Below the pieces are notes generated by a model. The model saw only the letters and a list, made by a program, of their open reading frames with translations, ran no database searches and was not told where the DNA came from. A stretch of DNA of 64,000 nt. Source: Ornithinimicrobium cryptoxanthini (GTDB lineage Bacteria > Actinomycetota > Actinomycetes > Actinomycetales > Dermatophilaceae). The stretch covers positions 2,976,001 through 3,040,000 of the forward strand of contig NZ_CP099490.1 in assembly GCF_023923205.1 (NCBI RefSeq), written 5' to 3'. How positions within the stretch are numbered: the first letter of the stretch is position 1; each line of letters begins with the position of its first letter. Shown here one piece after another: positions 57,260-64,000 of this stretch. Made by a program: the position numbers and the translations under genes.

Positions 57260-58093
57260 TCACTGTAGTGAATGGTGCGCCGGCACGGTCCGATGGTCGC
57301 CAGACCGCACCGGCAGACCGCTCGGACGCACCCCCGCGACCACGTGCAGACCCCTCACCCGACCGTCCGTGGCCGCGTCCTCGACCACGTCTTCTCCCGC
57401 GGCGTCCGCATCTCCGTCGGCGACTGTCTCCTCGTCGGCAGCGGACGGCGGGCTGTCATGCAGCACAGTCGCACCCAGCACCTCGCGCAGCCGCTCGGCC
57501 GGGAGCGCACCGTGGCGCAGCACGATCGGCTCCTCCCCCGTGCAGTCCACGATGGTGGAGGCAGAGCTGTCGGCACGCACGCCCCCGTCGAGATAGAGCG
57601 CGACGGCGCCGCCGAGCTGGGCCTGGGCCTCGAGCGCCGTCGTGGCCGGCGGCTGACCGGTGACGTTGGCGCTCGTGACCGCCATCGGGCCGACCTCGCT
57701 GAGCAGCCGCAGTGCCACCGCGTCATCAGGCATCCGAAGCGCCACGGTGCCGTTGGTCTCCCCCAGGTCCCACGCCAGTGTCGGCTGGGCGCGCACGACG
57801 ATCGTCAGGGCTCCGGGCCAGAAGTGGCGGATCAGGATCTTGGCATACATCGGCAGCTCGGTCGCCAGCCCGTCCACGGTCCGGGTGCTGCCCACCAGGA
57901 CCGGAGGAGGCATCTCCCGCCCACGGTGCTTGGCCGCCAGCACCATGGCAACGGCGACCTGGTCAAAGGCGTCGGCACCCACGCCATACACAGTGTCGGT
58001 CGGCAGCACGAGGACCTTGCCCGCGCGGACCACCTGGGCAGCCTGCTCGAGTGCGTCGTCGACCTGGTCGGGGTCGGTGGCATCCACAATCAC
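57260..58093 (-). CDS. ywlC: L-threonylcarbamoyladenylate synthase
   Basis: A 277-aa YrdC/Sua5 domain protein making threonylcarbamoyl-AMP for the t6A modification of tRNA. The active-site motifs [13 protein letters not shown] and [12 protein letters not shown] are intact. The GTG at 58093 begins [10 protein letters not shown], the natural N-terminus. After about residue 205 it carries an acidic, low-complexity tail and a His/Pro-rich end rather than the standard Sua5 C-terminal domain. Confidence 0.94.
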   Translation of the reverse strand: MIVDATDPDQVDDALEQAAQVVRAGKVLVLPTDTVYGVGADAFDQVAVAMVLAAKHRGREMPPPVLVGSTRTVDGLATELPMYAKILIRHFWPGALTIVVRAQPTLAWDLGETNGTVALRMPDDAVALRLLSEVGPMAVTSANVTGQPPATTALEAQAQLGGAVALYLDGGVRADSSASTIVDCTGEEPIVLRHGALPAERLREVLGATVLHDSPPSAADEETVADGDADAAGEDVVEDAATDGRVRGLHVVAGVRPSGLPVRSGDHRTVPAHHSLQ

Positions 58094-58167
58094 CGGGCCA
58101 GTTTCCCACGCCGCGCGGCGCAGCCCTGACCCCACGCCTGCGAGAAGGGCCGTGTCAGGATCGTCGT

Positions 58168-58851
58168 ATGCCGCAACTGACCGACCAGCGCCTGTCCAGC
58201 CACGAGGTCGACACACTGACGGCCGGGTCGGGCGAGCCGGTGGAGCTGGTGCGGTGCGACCTGTCGGAGCTGCGCCTGCGCGACGTGGACCTGGACGATG
58301 TCTCGCTCACCGACTGCACCCTCGACGGCGCCGACCTGACCGGGTCCCGGCTCTCCTCCGCGACGCTGCGTGGCGGCTCGGCGACCGGCGTCCGGCTCGA
58401 GCGCTGCGACCTGACCGACGCACGGTTCGACCAGGTCGACCTGTCCAGCGCCGTCCTCAGCGGGGCGCTGCTGACCGACGCGCAGTTCCACGGCTGTCGG
58501 ATGACGGGTCTGGTCGCCGAGGCCACCCGAGGACTGGGTGTGCTGCTGCGGGGGTGCAACGCCTATGGCGCGGAGCTCCCGGGGCTGGTGCTCGCCCGGC
58601 GCGAGCACACCGGCACCCGCTTCACGGAGGCCAACCTGGCGGGGGCCGACCTGCGCGAGGCGGTCCTCGACGGGTGTGTCCTGCTGCACGCCGACCTCAC
58701 CGGCGCCAACCTGGACGGGGCCGACCTGCGCGGCGCCGACCTGGGACCGTGCACCCGCGAGCGGCTCGACGCGCTGGCTGGTGCGATCCTGTCCAGCGGT
58801 CAGGCCATCGCTGCCCTCCAGGATGTGAGCGGCGCGGTCGTGATCGACTGA
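58168..58851 (+). CDS. Pentapeptide-repeat protein
   Basis: A 227-aa protein made largely of A(D/N)LXX repeats (about 30-210, for example LTGANLDGADLRGADL), predicting a right-handed beta-helix. Such proteins can mimic DNA and protect gyrase from quinolones (the Qnr/MfpA type), but many have other or no known roles. No membrane segment. The ATG at 58168 matches the repeat frame. Divergent from ywlC. Confidence 0.88.
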   Translation: MPQLTDQRLSSHEVDTLTAGSGEPVELVRCDLSELRLRDVDLDDVSLTDCTLDGADLTGSRLSSATLRGGSATGVRLERCDLTDARFDQVDLSSAVLSGALLTDAQFHGCRMTGLVAEATRGLGVLLRGCNAYGAELPGLVLARREHTGTRFTEANLAGADLREAVLDGCVLLHADLTGANLDGADLRGADLGPCTRERLDALAGAILSSGQAIAALQDVSGAVVID

Positions 58852-58987
58852 AACCCGCTGTGGCACTCAGCAAGACGGCCCTGCGCTCCGACAGGACAGG
58901 GAGCCGGTGAAGGGCTAACGTCGTGGTGTAGCAACAGCGAGGTCGTCCCAACCCCAGGGCACGACCAGGACACAGGAGGTAACGCAC

Positions 58988-59062
58988 ATGCGTGGAAGTG
59001 GACTCATCTGGACCATCGTCGGAGTTCTGCTGATCATCGCACTGCTGATCTTCATCTTCTGA
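58988..59062 (+). CDS. 24-aa single-span membrane peptide
   Basis: A very short ORF of 24 codons: a polar start (MRGSGL) and one continuous hydrophobic helix ending in IFIF. A strong AGGAGG lies 8 bases before the ATG. Length and composition fit a real small membrane protein, of a kind seen in actinobacteria. Function unknown. Confidence 0.7.
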   Translation: MRGSGLIWTIVGVLLIIALLIFIF

Positions 59063-59090
59063 TCGTCAGCTAGCCGCACGAACGTCGCAC

Positions 59091-59142
59091 GTGCCCGGCC
59101 CCTGCTCGTGATCCGCACGGATCGTGGGTAGGAGTCGGGCAC
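59091..59142. terminator. Bidirectional hairpin between converging genes
   Basis: Outer arms GTGCCCG (59091-59097) and CGGGCAC (59136-59142), and an inner stem GATCCG/CGGATC (59110-59123). It lies between the end of the small peptide gene and the end of prmC, so a shared terminator is likely. Confidence 0.5.
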
Positions 59143-59176
59143 CTGCTGTGTGGGGGGGTGATGTTCTGGCCGCTGC

Positions 59177-60067
59177 TCAGCTCCGGGGGGCGCGCACTGC
59201 TCGCGTGACGCGCGGCAGTCCGGTCAGATCGAGGTGGTCCGCGACGTGCGACCACACGCGCGCGGCAGTGAGCGCCCGCACCAGGGCCTCGCCCTGCACG
59301 TCGGCGTGCTCCATCACCAGCACCCCGCCGGCCACGAGCAGGTCAGCCGCCCGCTGAGCCACCGCGAGCGGGACGGACAGACCGTCGTCACCCCCGCCAT
59401 ACAGCGCAATCTCTGGGTCGTGGTCGCGCACCTCGGGGTCCACCGGGACGCTGCCCGGAGGGATGTAGGGCGGGTTGCTCACCACGACGTCCACCGCGCC
59501 GACCAGGTCGTCGAAGGCCACGGTCGCGTCGCCTAGCCGCAGGTCCAGGGCGAGGCCGGAGCGCTCGACGTTGGCGGCCGCCCAGGCGTGCGCGTCCTCG
59601 GACAGCTCGACCGCGTGCACCTGGGCGGCGGGCCACTCGTGCGCCAGGGCCAGGGCGATGGCCCCGCTGCCGGTGCACAGGTCCACGACCACCGGCCGGT
59701 CCCGGCCCCGCTCGCGCAGGTCGGTCAACGCCAGGTCCACCAGCACCTCGGTCTCGGGGCGCGGCACGAAGACACCGGGGCCGACCCGGAGCGTGAGGTG
59801 CCGGAAGTGCGCCTGACCGGTCAGGTGCTGCAGCGGGACCCGGGCGGCGCGCTCGGCAACCAGGCGGTCGTATGCCGCGCGCTCCCCCTCTCCCACCGAC
59901 TCACCCATGAGCAGGGCACGGCTCAGCTCGGCCTGGTCGCGGTCCAGCACGTGGCCCAGCAGCGCCTCTGCGTCGCGACGAGGGCTGGCCACTCCAGCGG
60001 CCTGCAGCTCGCGGGCCGCGGCGCGCACCAGATCACCCGCGCGGCCAGCGCCCGTGGAGGGGTTCAT
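59177..60067 (-). CDS. prmC: Release factor glutamine methyltransferase
   Basis: A 296-aa SAM enzyme methylating the GGQ glutamine of release factors. The N-terminal helical domain (about 5-75) precedes the SAM motif DLCTGSGAIAL and the catalytic NPPYIPP. The ATG at 60067 is chosen; a longer frame would cross the 32-bp repeats. prfA, its substrate gene, is upstream. Confidence 0.95.
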   Translation of the reverse strand: MNPSTGAGRAGDLVRAAARELQAAGVASPRRDAEALLGHVLDRDQAELSRALLMGESVGEGERAAYDRLVAERAARVPLQHLTGQAHFRHLTLRVGPGVFVPRPETEVLVDLALTDLRERGRDRPVVVDLCTGSGAIALALAHEWPAAQVHAVELSEDAHAWAAANVERSGLALDLRLGDATVAFDDLVGAVDVVVSNPPYIPPGSVPVDPEVRDHDPEIALYGGGDDGLSVPLAVAQRAADLLVAGGVLVMEHADVQGEALVRALTAARVWSHVADHLDLTGLPRVTRAVRAPRS

Positions 60068-60084
60068 CGCGGGGTCACCATGCA

Positions 60085-60167
60085 CGAAACCTCCCCAAAA
60101 ATGGGTGGCGGGCCAGCGAAACCTCCCCAAAAATGCGTGGGAGACCTGCGAAACCTCCCCAAAAATG
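60085..60167. repeat. Three 32-bp tandem repeats between prfA and prmC
   Basis: CGAAACCTCCCCAAAAATG occurs at 60085, 60117 and 60149, exactly 32 bases apart, with variable filler. On the coding strand each reads TTTTTGGGGAGGTTTCG, containing a GGGGAGG Shine-Dalgarno-like core and a CCCATTTTTGGG near-palindrome. The array fills almost the whole spacer. Confidence 0.85.
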
Positions 60168-60169
60168 GG

Positions 60170-61261
60170 TCACCGGTCACCGAGGGCGGCCATCCGGGCG
60201 GCCTCGTCGGCGTCGACCGCCGACTGGACCACCGCGTCCAGGTCACCGTCCAGCACCTGGTCGAGGTTGTAGGCCTTGAACCCGGTGCGGTGGTCGGCGA
60301 TCCTGTTCTCCGGGAAGTTGTAGGTGCGGATCCGCTCGCTGCGGTCGACCGTGCGGACCTGGCTGCGACGCTGGACCGACGCCTCCGCGTCGGCTGCCTC
60401 GACCGCCATCTGGTGCAGGCGCGAGCGCAGCACCCGCAGCGCCGACTCCTTGTTCTGCAGCTGCGACTTCTCGTTCTGGCAGGAGACGACCACGCCGGTC
60501 GGCAGGTGGGTGATGCGCACCGCCGAGTCCGTGGTGTTGACCGACTGGCCGCCGGGGCCGCTGGAGCGGAACACGTCGATCTTGAGCTCGTGCGGGTCGA
60601 GCTCGACCTCGGCCGGGTCGTCGACGTCGGGCATCACCAGCACGCCGGCGGCAGAGGTGTGGATGCGGCCCTGGCTCTCAGTGACCGGCACCCGCTGGAC
60701 GCGGTGGACGCCGCCCTCATACTTCAGCCGGGCCCACGGCGCCTCCCCCGGGCCGGGGACACCGGTGGCCGTCAGTGCCACGCGGGCGTCCTTGTAGCCG
60801 CCCAGGTCGGACTCGGTGGCCTCGAGCAGCTGGGCCTTCCAGTGACGACGCTCGGCATAGCGCAGATACATCCGCACCAGGTCGCCGGCGAACAGCGCCG
60901 ACTCGGCACCGCCCTCCCCCGCCTTGACCTCCAGGATCACGTCGCGGTCGTCATCGGGGTCCCGGGGCAGGAGCAGGTGGTGCAGGTGCTCGGCGGCCGC
61001 GTCGACCCGTTCCCGCAGGGCAGGAAGCTCGTCGTGGAACGACGGGTCCTCGGCGGCCATCTCGGTCGCGGCGCCGACGTCACCGTCCGCCTCCTGCCAC
61101 TCGCGGAACGCGGCGACGGTGGGGCTGAGCGCGGCATAGCGCTTGTTGAGCTTCTTGAGCAGGACCTGGTCGGAGTGCGTGGTGGGGTCCGCCAGCTGCG
61201 CCTCGATCGCGGCATACTCCTCCAGCAGCGGTGCCACGGCGCTGACGTCGACCACACTCAT
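60170..61261 (-). CDS. prfA: Peptide chain release factor 1
   Basis: A 363-aa factor terminating translation at UAA and UAG. The codon-reading PVT motif is in [14 protein letters not shown], and GGQ in [12 protein letters not shown]. The ATG at 61261 is used; an extension to 61288 lies in the terminator hairpin. It is followed directly by the tandem repeats. Confidence 0.97.
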   Translation of the reverse strand: MSVVDVSAVAPLLEEYAAIEAQLADPTTHSDQVLLKKLNKRYAALSPTVAAFREWQEADGDVGAATEMAAEDPSFHDELPALRERVDAAAEHLHHLLLPRDPDDDRDVILEVKAGEGGAESALFAGDLVRMYLRYAERRHWKAQLLEATESDLGGYKDARVALTATGVPGPGEAPWARLKYEGGVHRVQRVPVTESQGRIHTSAAGVLVMPDVDDPAEVELDPHELKIDVFRSSGPGGQSVNTTDSAVRITHLPTGVVVSCQNEKSQLQNKESALRVLRSRLHQMAVEAADAEASVQRRSQVRTVDRSERIRTYNFPENRIADHRTGFKAYNLDQVLDGDLDAVVQSAVDADEAARMAALGDR

Positions 61262-61287
61262 CTCCGGTCCTCTCCACACAAAGCGCA

Positions 61288-61322
61288 ACGCCGGCCCCGC
61301 GACAGTGTCGCGGGACCGGCGT
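61288..61322. terminator. Hairpin between rpmE and prfA
   Basis: Arms of 16 bases (61288-61303 and 61307-61322) pair at 15 positions around a 3-base loop, immediately after the rpmE stop. Very stable, without a T-run, so termination or attenuation before prfA is likely. Confidence 0.7.
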
Positions 61323-61330
61323 GCACGGGG

Positions 61331-61549
61331 CTACTTGCTCTCGGCCTTCTTGCCGTAGCGCTCCTGGAAGCGGGCGACGCGGCCACCGGTGTCCAGGATC
61401 TTCTGCTTGCCCGTGTAGAACGGGTGGCACTGGCTGCAGACCTCAGCGTGGATCGAGCCGGACGGTGCGGTGCTGCGCGTGACGAACTGCGCGCCACAGT
61501 TGCAGGTCACCCGAGTCTCGGCGTACTCGGGGTGGATGTTCTTCTTCAC
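61331..61549 (-). CDS. rpmE: Ribosomal protein L31, zinc-binding type
   Basis: A 72-aa large-subunit protein with four cysteines (CNC at 16-18 and CSQC at 38-41), the zinc-containing C+ form. Zinc-dependent replacement by a cysteine-less paralogue is known elsewhere in bacteria; no paralogue is in the window. Confidence 0.97.
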   Translation of the reverse strand: MKKNIHPEYAETRVTCNCGAQFVTRSTAPSGSIHAEVCSQCHPFYTGKQKILDTGGRVARFQERYGKKAESK

Positions 61550-61686
61550 GGTGTCTCCTCGCGGGTGGCGGATCCCCGGGTCGGAGCGCGGTCGCGCCCC
61601 GTGAACCGGTGGGCCAAGGGGTCATTCTGCCAGAATCAGCAGCATCGTCATAAACACGCCCACCGGGTCACGCATTCCCGCCGCGC

Positions 61687-62805
61687 TCAGTCCGCCAGGA
61701 CAGTGTCCGGGGTGACAGCGTCGAGGCCGACAGCCTCCCCGACCGGGCGGTTGGTCAGTATGCCGTCATGCGCGTTGAGACCGCCCGCGAGGGCCGGGTC
61801 GGCCCGGCAGGCTGCCGCCCAGCCGAGGTTGGCCAGCGCCACGGCATACGGCAGGGTCGCGTTGGTCAGCGCGACGGTGGAGGTGTTGGGCACCGCTCCG
61901 GGCATGTTGCCCACGCAGTAGAACGTGGAGCCGTGCACCTGGAAGGTCGGATCCTCGTGGGTGGTGGCCCGCGAGTCCTCGAAGCAGCCGCCCTGGTCCA
62001 CCGCGATGTCGACCAGGACAGACCCGGGCTTCATGCGCGAGACCAGGTCGTTGCTCACCAGCGTGGGGGTCCTGGCGCCGGCCACCAGCACCGCGCCGAT
62101 GACCAGGTCCGCCTCCTGGACGTGCTGCTCGACCGCCAGCTTGGAGGAGGCCAGGCCATGGACCCGGTTGTTGTAGCGCCAGAACGACATCCGCAGCTTC
62201 TCGAGGTCGGTGTCCAGCAGCGTGACGTCAGCACCCATGCCGAGCGCGATGTTGGCCGACTTCTGGCCGGACACCCCGGCGCCGAGGACGACCACCTTGG
62301 CACTGGCAACCCCACCGACCCCGCCGAGGAGCACGCCACGCCCACCCCGCGCCTTGAGCAGGTGGTAGGCCCCGACCTGGGGGGCCAGGCAACCGGCAAC
62401 CTCCGACATCGGATAGAGCAGCGGCAACAGGCCAGAGCTCAGCTGCACGGTCTCGTAGGCGATCGCGGTGACCTTGCGCGCCAGGAGCTCCTGGGTCAGC
62501 TCCTTGTTGGCGGCCAGGTGCAGATAGGCGAAGAGGAGCTGGCCCTCCCGCAGGTGCGGGTACTCGGAGGCGATCGGCTCCTTGACCTTCATGACCAGGT
62601 CCGCCGACTCCCACACCGCGCCCGCCTCGGGCAGGATCTGCGCCCCGGCCGCGGCATAGTCGTCATCGCCGATCGAGGAGTCGGTCCCGGCACCGGTCTC
62701 GATGACGACCTCGTGCCCGTGGGCCACAAGCTCGTGCACCCCCACCGGGGTGATGGCGACGCGACCCTCCTGGACCTTGACCTCGCGGGGCACACCGATC
62801 TTCAT
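61687..62805 (-). CDS. ald: Alanine dehydrogenase
   Basis: A 372-aa NAD+-dependent enzyme interconverting L-alanine and pyruvate. The start [19 protein letters not shown], the dinucleotide motif [20 protein letters not shown] and the central HLAANKELT are typical. It lies between rpmE and rho, breaking the usual rho-rpmE adjacency. Confidence 0.96.
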   Translation of the reverse strand: MKIGVPREVKVQEGRVAITPVGVHELVAHGHEVVIETGAGTDSSIGDDDYAAAGAQILPEAGAVWESADLVMKVKEPIASEYPHLREGQLLFAYLHLAANKELTQELLARKVTAIAYETVQLSSGLLPLLYPMSEVAGCLAPQVGAYHLLKARGGRGVLLGGVGGVASAKVVVLGAGVSGQKSANIALGMGADVTLLDTDLEKLRMSFWRYNNRVHGLASSKLAVEQHVQEADLVIGAVLVAGARTPTLVSNDLVSRMKPGSVLVDIAVDQGGCFEDSRATTHEDPTFQVHGSTFYCVGNMPGAVPNTSTVALTNATLPYAVALANLGWAAACRADPALAGGLNAHDGILTNRPVGEAVGLDAVTPDTVLAD

Positions 62806-62896
62806 GCTCAGCTCCCGTCAGTGGCAATGCGGACCGCGACGATGCGGCCCCTCCGACCCTAGTGGTCCGGCCCCGTGGAGGGCGCCCGGGCAGCGA

Positions 62897-62930
62897 TGTG
62901 GCCCGGCTCCCACACGGGAACCGGGCCACA
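62897..62930. terminator. Terminator hairpin after rho
   Basis: Fifteen-base arms (62897-62911 and 62916-62930) pair at 14 positions around an ACAC loop. It lies 18 bases after the rho stop. Confidence 0.75.
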
Positions 62931-62948
62931 CGGCATACGAGACGCTGG

Positions 62949-64000
62949 TCAGTCCTCGTCGTCCAGCTTGATCGAGGAGGTCTGCTGCACCTGCACGAGG
63001 AACTCGTGGTTGGACTTGGTCTTGCGCAGGCGGTCCAGCAGCAGCTCGACGGCCTGCATGGAGTCAAGCGCGGAGAGCACGCGACGCAGCTTCCACATGA
63101 TCTTGAGCTCGTCCCCACCCATCAGGATCTCCTCGCGGCGGGTGCCGGAGGGGTTGACGTCGATGGCCGGGAAGATGCGGCGGTCCGCCAGCTGGCGGGA
63201 CAGCCGCAGCTCCATGTTGCCGGTGCCCTTGAACTCCTCGAAGATGACCTCGTCCATCTTGGAGCCGGTCTCCACGAGCGCCGTCGCCAGGATGGTCAGC
63301 GAGCCACCGTGCTCGATGTTGCGGGCGGCTCCGAAGAAGCGCTTCGGCGGATAGAGGGCGCTGGAGTCGACACCACCGGACAGGATCCGGCCACTGGCGG
63401 GAGCCGCGAGGTTGTAGGCACGACCCAGGCGGGTGATCGAGTCGAGCAGGACGACCACGTCGCCGCCCATCTCGACCAGACGCTTGGCACGCTCGATGGC
63501 CAACTCGGCCACCGTGGTGTGGTCCTCGGCAGGGCGGTCGAAGGTGGAGGCGATGACCTCACCCTTGACCGTGCGCTGCATGTCCGTGACCTCCTCCGGA
63601 CGCTCGTCCACCAGGACGATCATCAGGTGCGCCTCCGGGTTGTTCTGCGTGATCGCGTTGGCGATCGACTGCAGCACCAGGGTCTTGCCGGCCTTCGGCG
63701 GGGAGACGATCAGACCGCGCTGGCCCTTGCCGATCGGGCTGACCAGGTCGATCATCCGGGTCGTCAGGTTCTTCTGCTCGGTCTCCAGGCGCAGGCGGTC
63801 CTGCGGATAGAGCGGCGTCAGCTTGGCGAACTCCGGGCGTGCCTTGGCCTCCTCCGGGCTCTGGCCGTTGACCGAGTCGAGCCGGACGAGCGCGTTGTAC
63901 TTCTGCCGGTCGCCACGGCCACCGGAGTGCTGCTGCTGGTCGCCGGCCTTGATGGCACCGGTGACGGCGTCACCCTTGCGCAGGCCGTTCTTGCGGACCA
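62949..64000 (-). CDS. rho: Transcription termination factor Rho (5' end outside window)
   Basis: The C-terminal 350 residues of Rho. The frame stays open to the window edge: the first internal ATG (63755) is not the start, because upstream codons read on as [14 protein letters not shown], a conserved Rho sequence. The ATPase motif [22 protein letters not shown] and the ring-closing region are all present. The N-terminal RNA-binding part is missing only because the window ends. Confidence 0.98.
   Translation of the reverse strand, partial: VRKNGLRKGDAVTGAIKAGDQQQHSGGRGDRQKYNALVRLDSVNGQSPEEAKARPEFAKLTPLYPQDRLRLETEQKNLTTRMIDLVSPIGKGQRGLIVSPPKAGKTLVLQSIANAITQNNPEAHLMIVLVDERPEEVTDMQRTVKGEVIASTFDRPAEDHTTVAELAIERAKRLVEMGGDVVVLLDSITRLGRAYNLAAPASGRILSGGVDSSALYPPKRFFGAARNIEHGGSLTILATALVETGSKMDEVIFEEFKGTGNMELRLSRQLADRRIFPAIDVNPSGTRREEILMGGDELKIMWKLRRVLSALDSMQAVELLLDRLRKTKSNHEFLVQVQQTSSIKLDDED

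Noticed and set aside
60085..60167. 32-bp periodic repeats considered as a CRISPR array
   Set aside because: Only three copies; the conserved part is 19 bases and the fillers are about 13 bases, far too short for spacers; no cas genes.
59588..61921. 777-codon plus-strand frame opposite prmC, prfA and rpmE
   Set aside because: Antisense shadow crossing three real genes and their spacers.

Overview
The window is high-GC actinobacterial DNA. Three things point that way: the conserved block rho, rpmE, prfA, prmC, ywlC/sua5, glyA, wecA, atpI-B-E-F-H-A-G-D-C, DUF2550; the mismatch endonuclease nucS; and methylmalonyl-CoA epimerase with a cobalamin adenosyltransferase. Composition and gene order suggest Micrococcales, perhaps near Intrasporangiaceae/Ornithinimicrobiaceae. 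That placement is inference.

Positions 1-545 hold no convincing gene. Positions 546-31000 form an accessory island rich in defence and toxin-antitoxin functions. It opens with a type I restriction-modification operon on the minus strand (hsdR, hsdS, hsdM) headed by a fourth gene, an HTH protein that looks like a degenerate methyltransferase joined to a specificity-like tail. Two small exported proteins follow. Next is a tight plus-strand operon: an uncharacterised 421-aa protein, a DUF6361-type protein, a PLD-family nuclease-like protein and a large SNF2-like helicase. This is the best candidate for an under-described anti-phage system. A heliorhodopsin gene follows directly. After it come HicAB, a small HTH gene with a VWA gene, an S9 peptidase, HipBA with three evenly spaced palindromic operators, a Fic protein, an AbiEi-like remnant, an APH-like phosphotransferase overlapping a CorA-like membrane protein, VapBC, and exported proteins including a duplicated Ltp-repeat lipoprotein.

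Positions 31000-40500 hold general and regulatory genes: a VOC protein, an XRE regulator, a surface VWA protein, an MFS exporter divergent from an ArsR-like regulator, an amidohydrolase, methylmalonyl-CoA epimerase and an AI-2E family permease. They also hold two repeat structures, a 50-bp tandem duplication that breaks a small ORF and a pair of imperfect 40-bp inverted repeats.

Positions 40500-64000 are core genome: 3-hydroxyacyl-CoA dehydrogenase, nucS, a gamma-glutamyltransferase homologue, a STAS protein, cobalamin adenosyltransferase, the full F1Fo ATP synthase operon behind a Rex-like operator, wecA, glyA, sua5, prmC, prfA, rpmE, ald and the 5'-truncated rho. Two features here are easy to miss: a 24-aa single-membrane-span ORF with a strong Shine-Dalgarno sequence, and three 32-bp tandem repeats between prfA and prmC.
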